5,231 nt of DNA from Verrucomicrobiales bacterium. Its GTDB lineage: Bacteria > Verrucomicrobiota > Verrucomicrobiia > Verrucomicrobiales > DEV007. The translations under genes were made by a program, and so were the position numbers. The DNA lies in contig JAGNMT010000311.1 in the NCBI GenBank assembly GCA_017991025.1, forward strand, positions 1 to 5,231. The letters are read 5' to 3'. This document shows, piece after piece, positions 4,390 through 5,231 of this stretch. The notes beneath the pieces are model-generated. The model made no database searches and was not told where the DNA came from. It was given only the letters and a program-made list of their open reading frames with translations. Numbering within the stretch: position 1 is the stretch's first letter; each line of letters begins with the position of its first letter.

Positions 4390-5231
4390 CTAAGGCTTCG
4401 TCGACAGAGGCTCGCTCTGGCGAAGATAGAGGAATAGGTTGCGAATGTCGTCTTCTTCGAGGCCGGTAAGAATGCCTTCAGGCATGAGGGACTGGGCCAT
4501 GGTCTCGATTGATTCGACGTTCTTTCGCTGAATCGTGATGGGACCGGCGAGGGTTTTCAGTGAAATGGCCGAGTCCTCATCCCCGGCGATGACGCCGGAT
4601 ATCATCTGACCGTCTTTCGTTCGGACAAAAGTAAGCTGGTAGTCTTTTCCGATGACCGCGTTGGGGTCGAGAATGTTTTGCAGGAGGTAGTCGAGGTCCT
4701 TAAAGGAACCGGGCAATTCCGGTCCGATGACATTGCCTTCCCCGTGGAGTTTGTGGCAGACCGTGCAGCGCTGGAGAAACAGTTCGTGGCCCTTGTGCAC
4801 GTCGGCGGCGAGAATGGCTTCGGTGCCGAGGAATTTTTTGTGCTGCTCGATTTCTTTCTGTTTTTCAGCGGATGAACTGCGAACGGAACCCCAGTGTTTT
4901 TCCACCCAGGCGTCGATCTTCGGATCACGAAGATTGCGGAGCTGGGCCGCGAGTGGAGCGGAAATCTCTGATCGTTGAATCGTGCCGGCATCGACAGCTG
5001 CTAGAATGGCGCTGGCACCGGCATTTCGGGCGACCAGCGTATTGAGGGCATCTCGCCTTTCGCCGGCTTCGAGATCGGCAAAGACACCAAAAACCGCGGC
5101 GGCAATGGCCGGGTTATCATAGGCGACTAGGCCGCGAAGGGCGGGGGAACGGAGTGGTCCGGGGGCTTTGATAAGGTCTAGGAGCAGCGGCAGGGTCGGT
5201 TGATCTCTGGCGGCGAGCAGCGAACCGAGAG
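4390..5231 (-). CDS. C-terminal part of a PVC-type HEAT-repeat/CxxCH heme-domain protein (5' end outside window)
   Basis: The frame stays open to the right edge, so these 279 residues are the C-terminal part of a larger protein. Visible residues 1-~105 are short Ala/Leu-rich helical pairs (LLDLIKAPGPLRSPALRGL, AAVFGVFADLEAGERRDAL) in the style of HEAT repeats. A charged linker follows. The cytochrome c-like domain then begins at ~146 (KGHELFLQRCTVCHKLHGEG) with the heme-attachment motif CTVCH at bases 4767-4753. It continues GPEL, then LLQNILDPNAVIGKDYQ, and ends with SLMPEG, whose Met is the probable axial ligand, and a final LFLYLRQ helix. This is the layout of the large proteins common in Planctomycetes and Verrucomicrobia with an N-terminal dehydrogenase/beta-propeller-like domain, HEAT repeats and a C-terminal heme domain. 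They are thought to act in the periplasm in sugar oxidation, but the substrate is unknown. The GTG at 4905 is internal. The stop is TAG at 4392-4390. Confidence 0.9.
   Translation of the reverse strand, partial: LGSLLAARDQPTLPLLLDLIKAPGPLRSPALRGLVAYDNPAIAAAVFGVFADLEAGERRDALNTLVARNAGASAILAAVDAGTIQRSEISAPLAAQLRNLRDPKIDAWVEKHWGSVRSSSAEKQKEIEQHKKFLGTEAILAADVHKGHELFLQRCTVCHKLHGEGNVIGPELPGSFKDLDYLLQNILDPNAVIGKDYQLTFVRTKDGQMISGVIAGDEDSAISLKTLAGPITIQRKNVESIETMAQSLMPEGILTGLEEDDIRNLFLYLRQSEPLSTKP

Noticed and set aside
1..5231. CRISPR array, insertion sequence, tRNA or rRNA gene, or defence system
   Set aside because: I saw no regularly spaced repeats beyond the one 23-bp pair, no transposase-like frame, no tRNA-like cloverleaf and no defence-type domains.

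Overview
The window looks like chromosomal DNA from a member of the Verrucomicrobiota, PVC superphylum. Two features point there. A 51-residue small basic protein at 2391-2546 matches a family I know only from Verrucomicrobia and Chlamydiae. At the right edge is the C-terminal end of a PVC-type protein with HEAT-like helices and a CxxCH heme domain. The class or genus cannot be read from the sequence, and the lineage call rests on family recognition rather than a search.

Layout, left to right. (1) Positions 1-1535, plus strand: the C-terminal ~510 residues of a large, probably exported protein. It has a possible end of an SGNH-hydrolase-like domain, a beta-rich middle and a CBM9-like C-terminal domain. 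(2) Positions 1536-1608: a short convergent gap with two near-identical 23-bp tandem units, each carrying the 10-bp palindrome AGGTCGACCT. (3) Positions 1609-2328, minus: an RsuA/RluF-type pseudouridine synthase. (4) Positions 2391-2546, minus: the small basic protein, which has its own weak promoter candidate and terminator-like hairpins on both sides. (5) Positions 2646-4130, minus: a probable operon in the order nrdR, unknown 187-residue protein, HIT-family protein, closed by a good intrinsic terminator just after the HIT stop codon. (6) Positions 4131-4389: an AT-richer intergenic region with two NrdR-box-like sites, a TTGACA element and several short palindromes. (7) Positions 4390-5231, minus: the C-terminal end of the PVC-type heme protein, which runs in from the right edge.

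The most interesting part is the nrdR unit. Two copies of a CAAGATGTwG core, 33 bp apart, lie in front of nrdR and flank a perfect -35 hexamer. This suggests NrdR represses its own operon. The unknown protein directly downstream, residues 10-90, can be laid by eye over the ATP-cone fold that NrdR itself carries, though its nucleotide-binding hairpin looks degenerate. With a nucleotide-binding HIT protein as third gene, the operon may form a nucleotide-sensing module. That functional reading is inference. The remaining genes are ordinary housekeeping or lineage-typical genes. Most starts in the window have no recognisable Shine-Dalgarno sequence.
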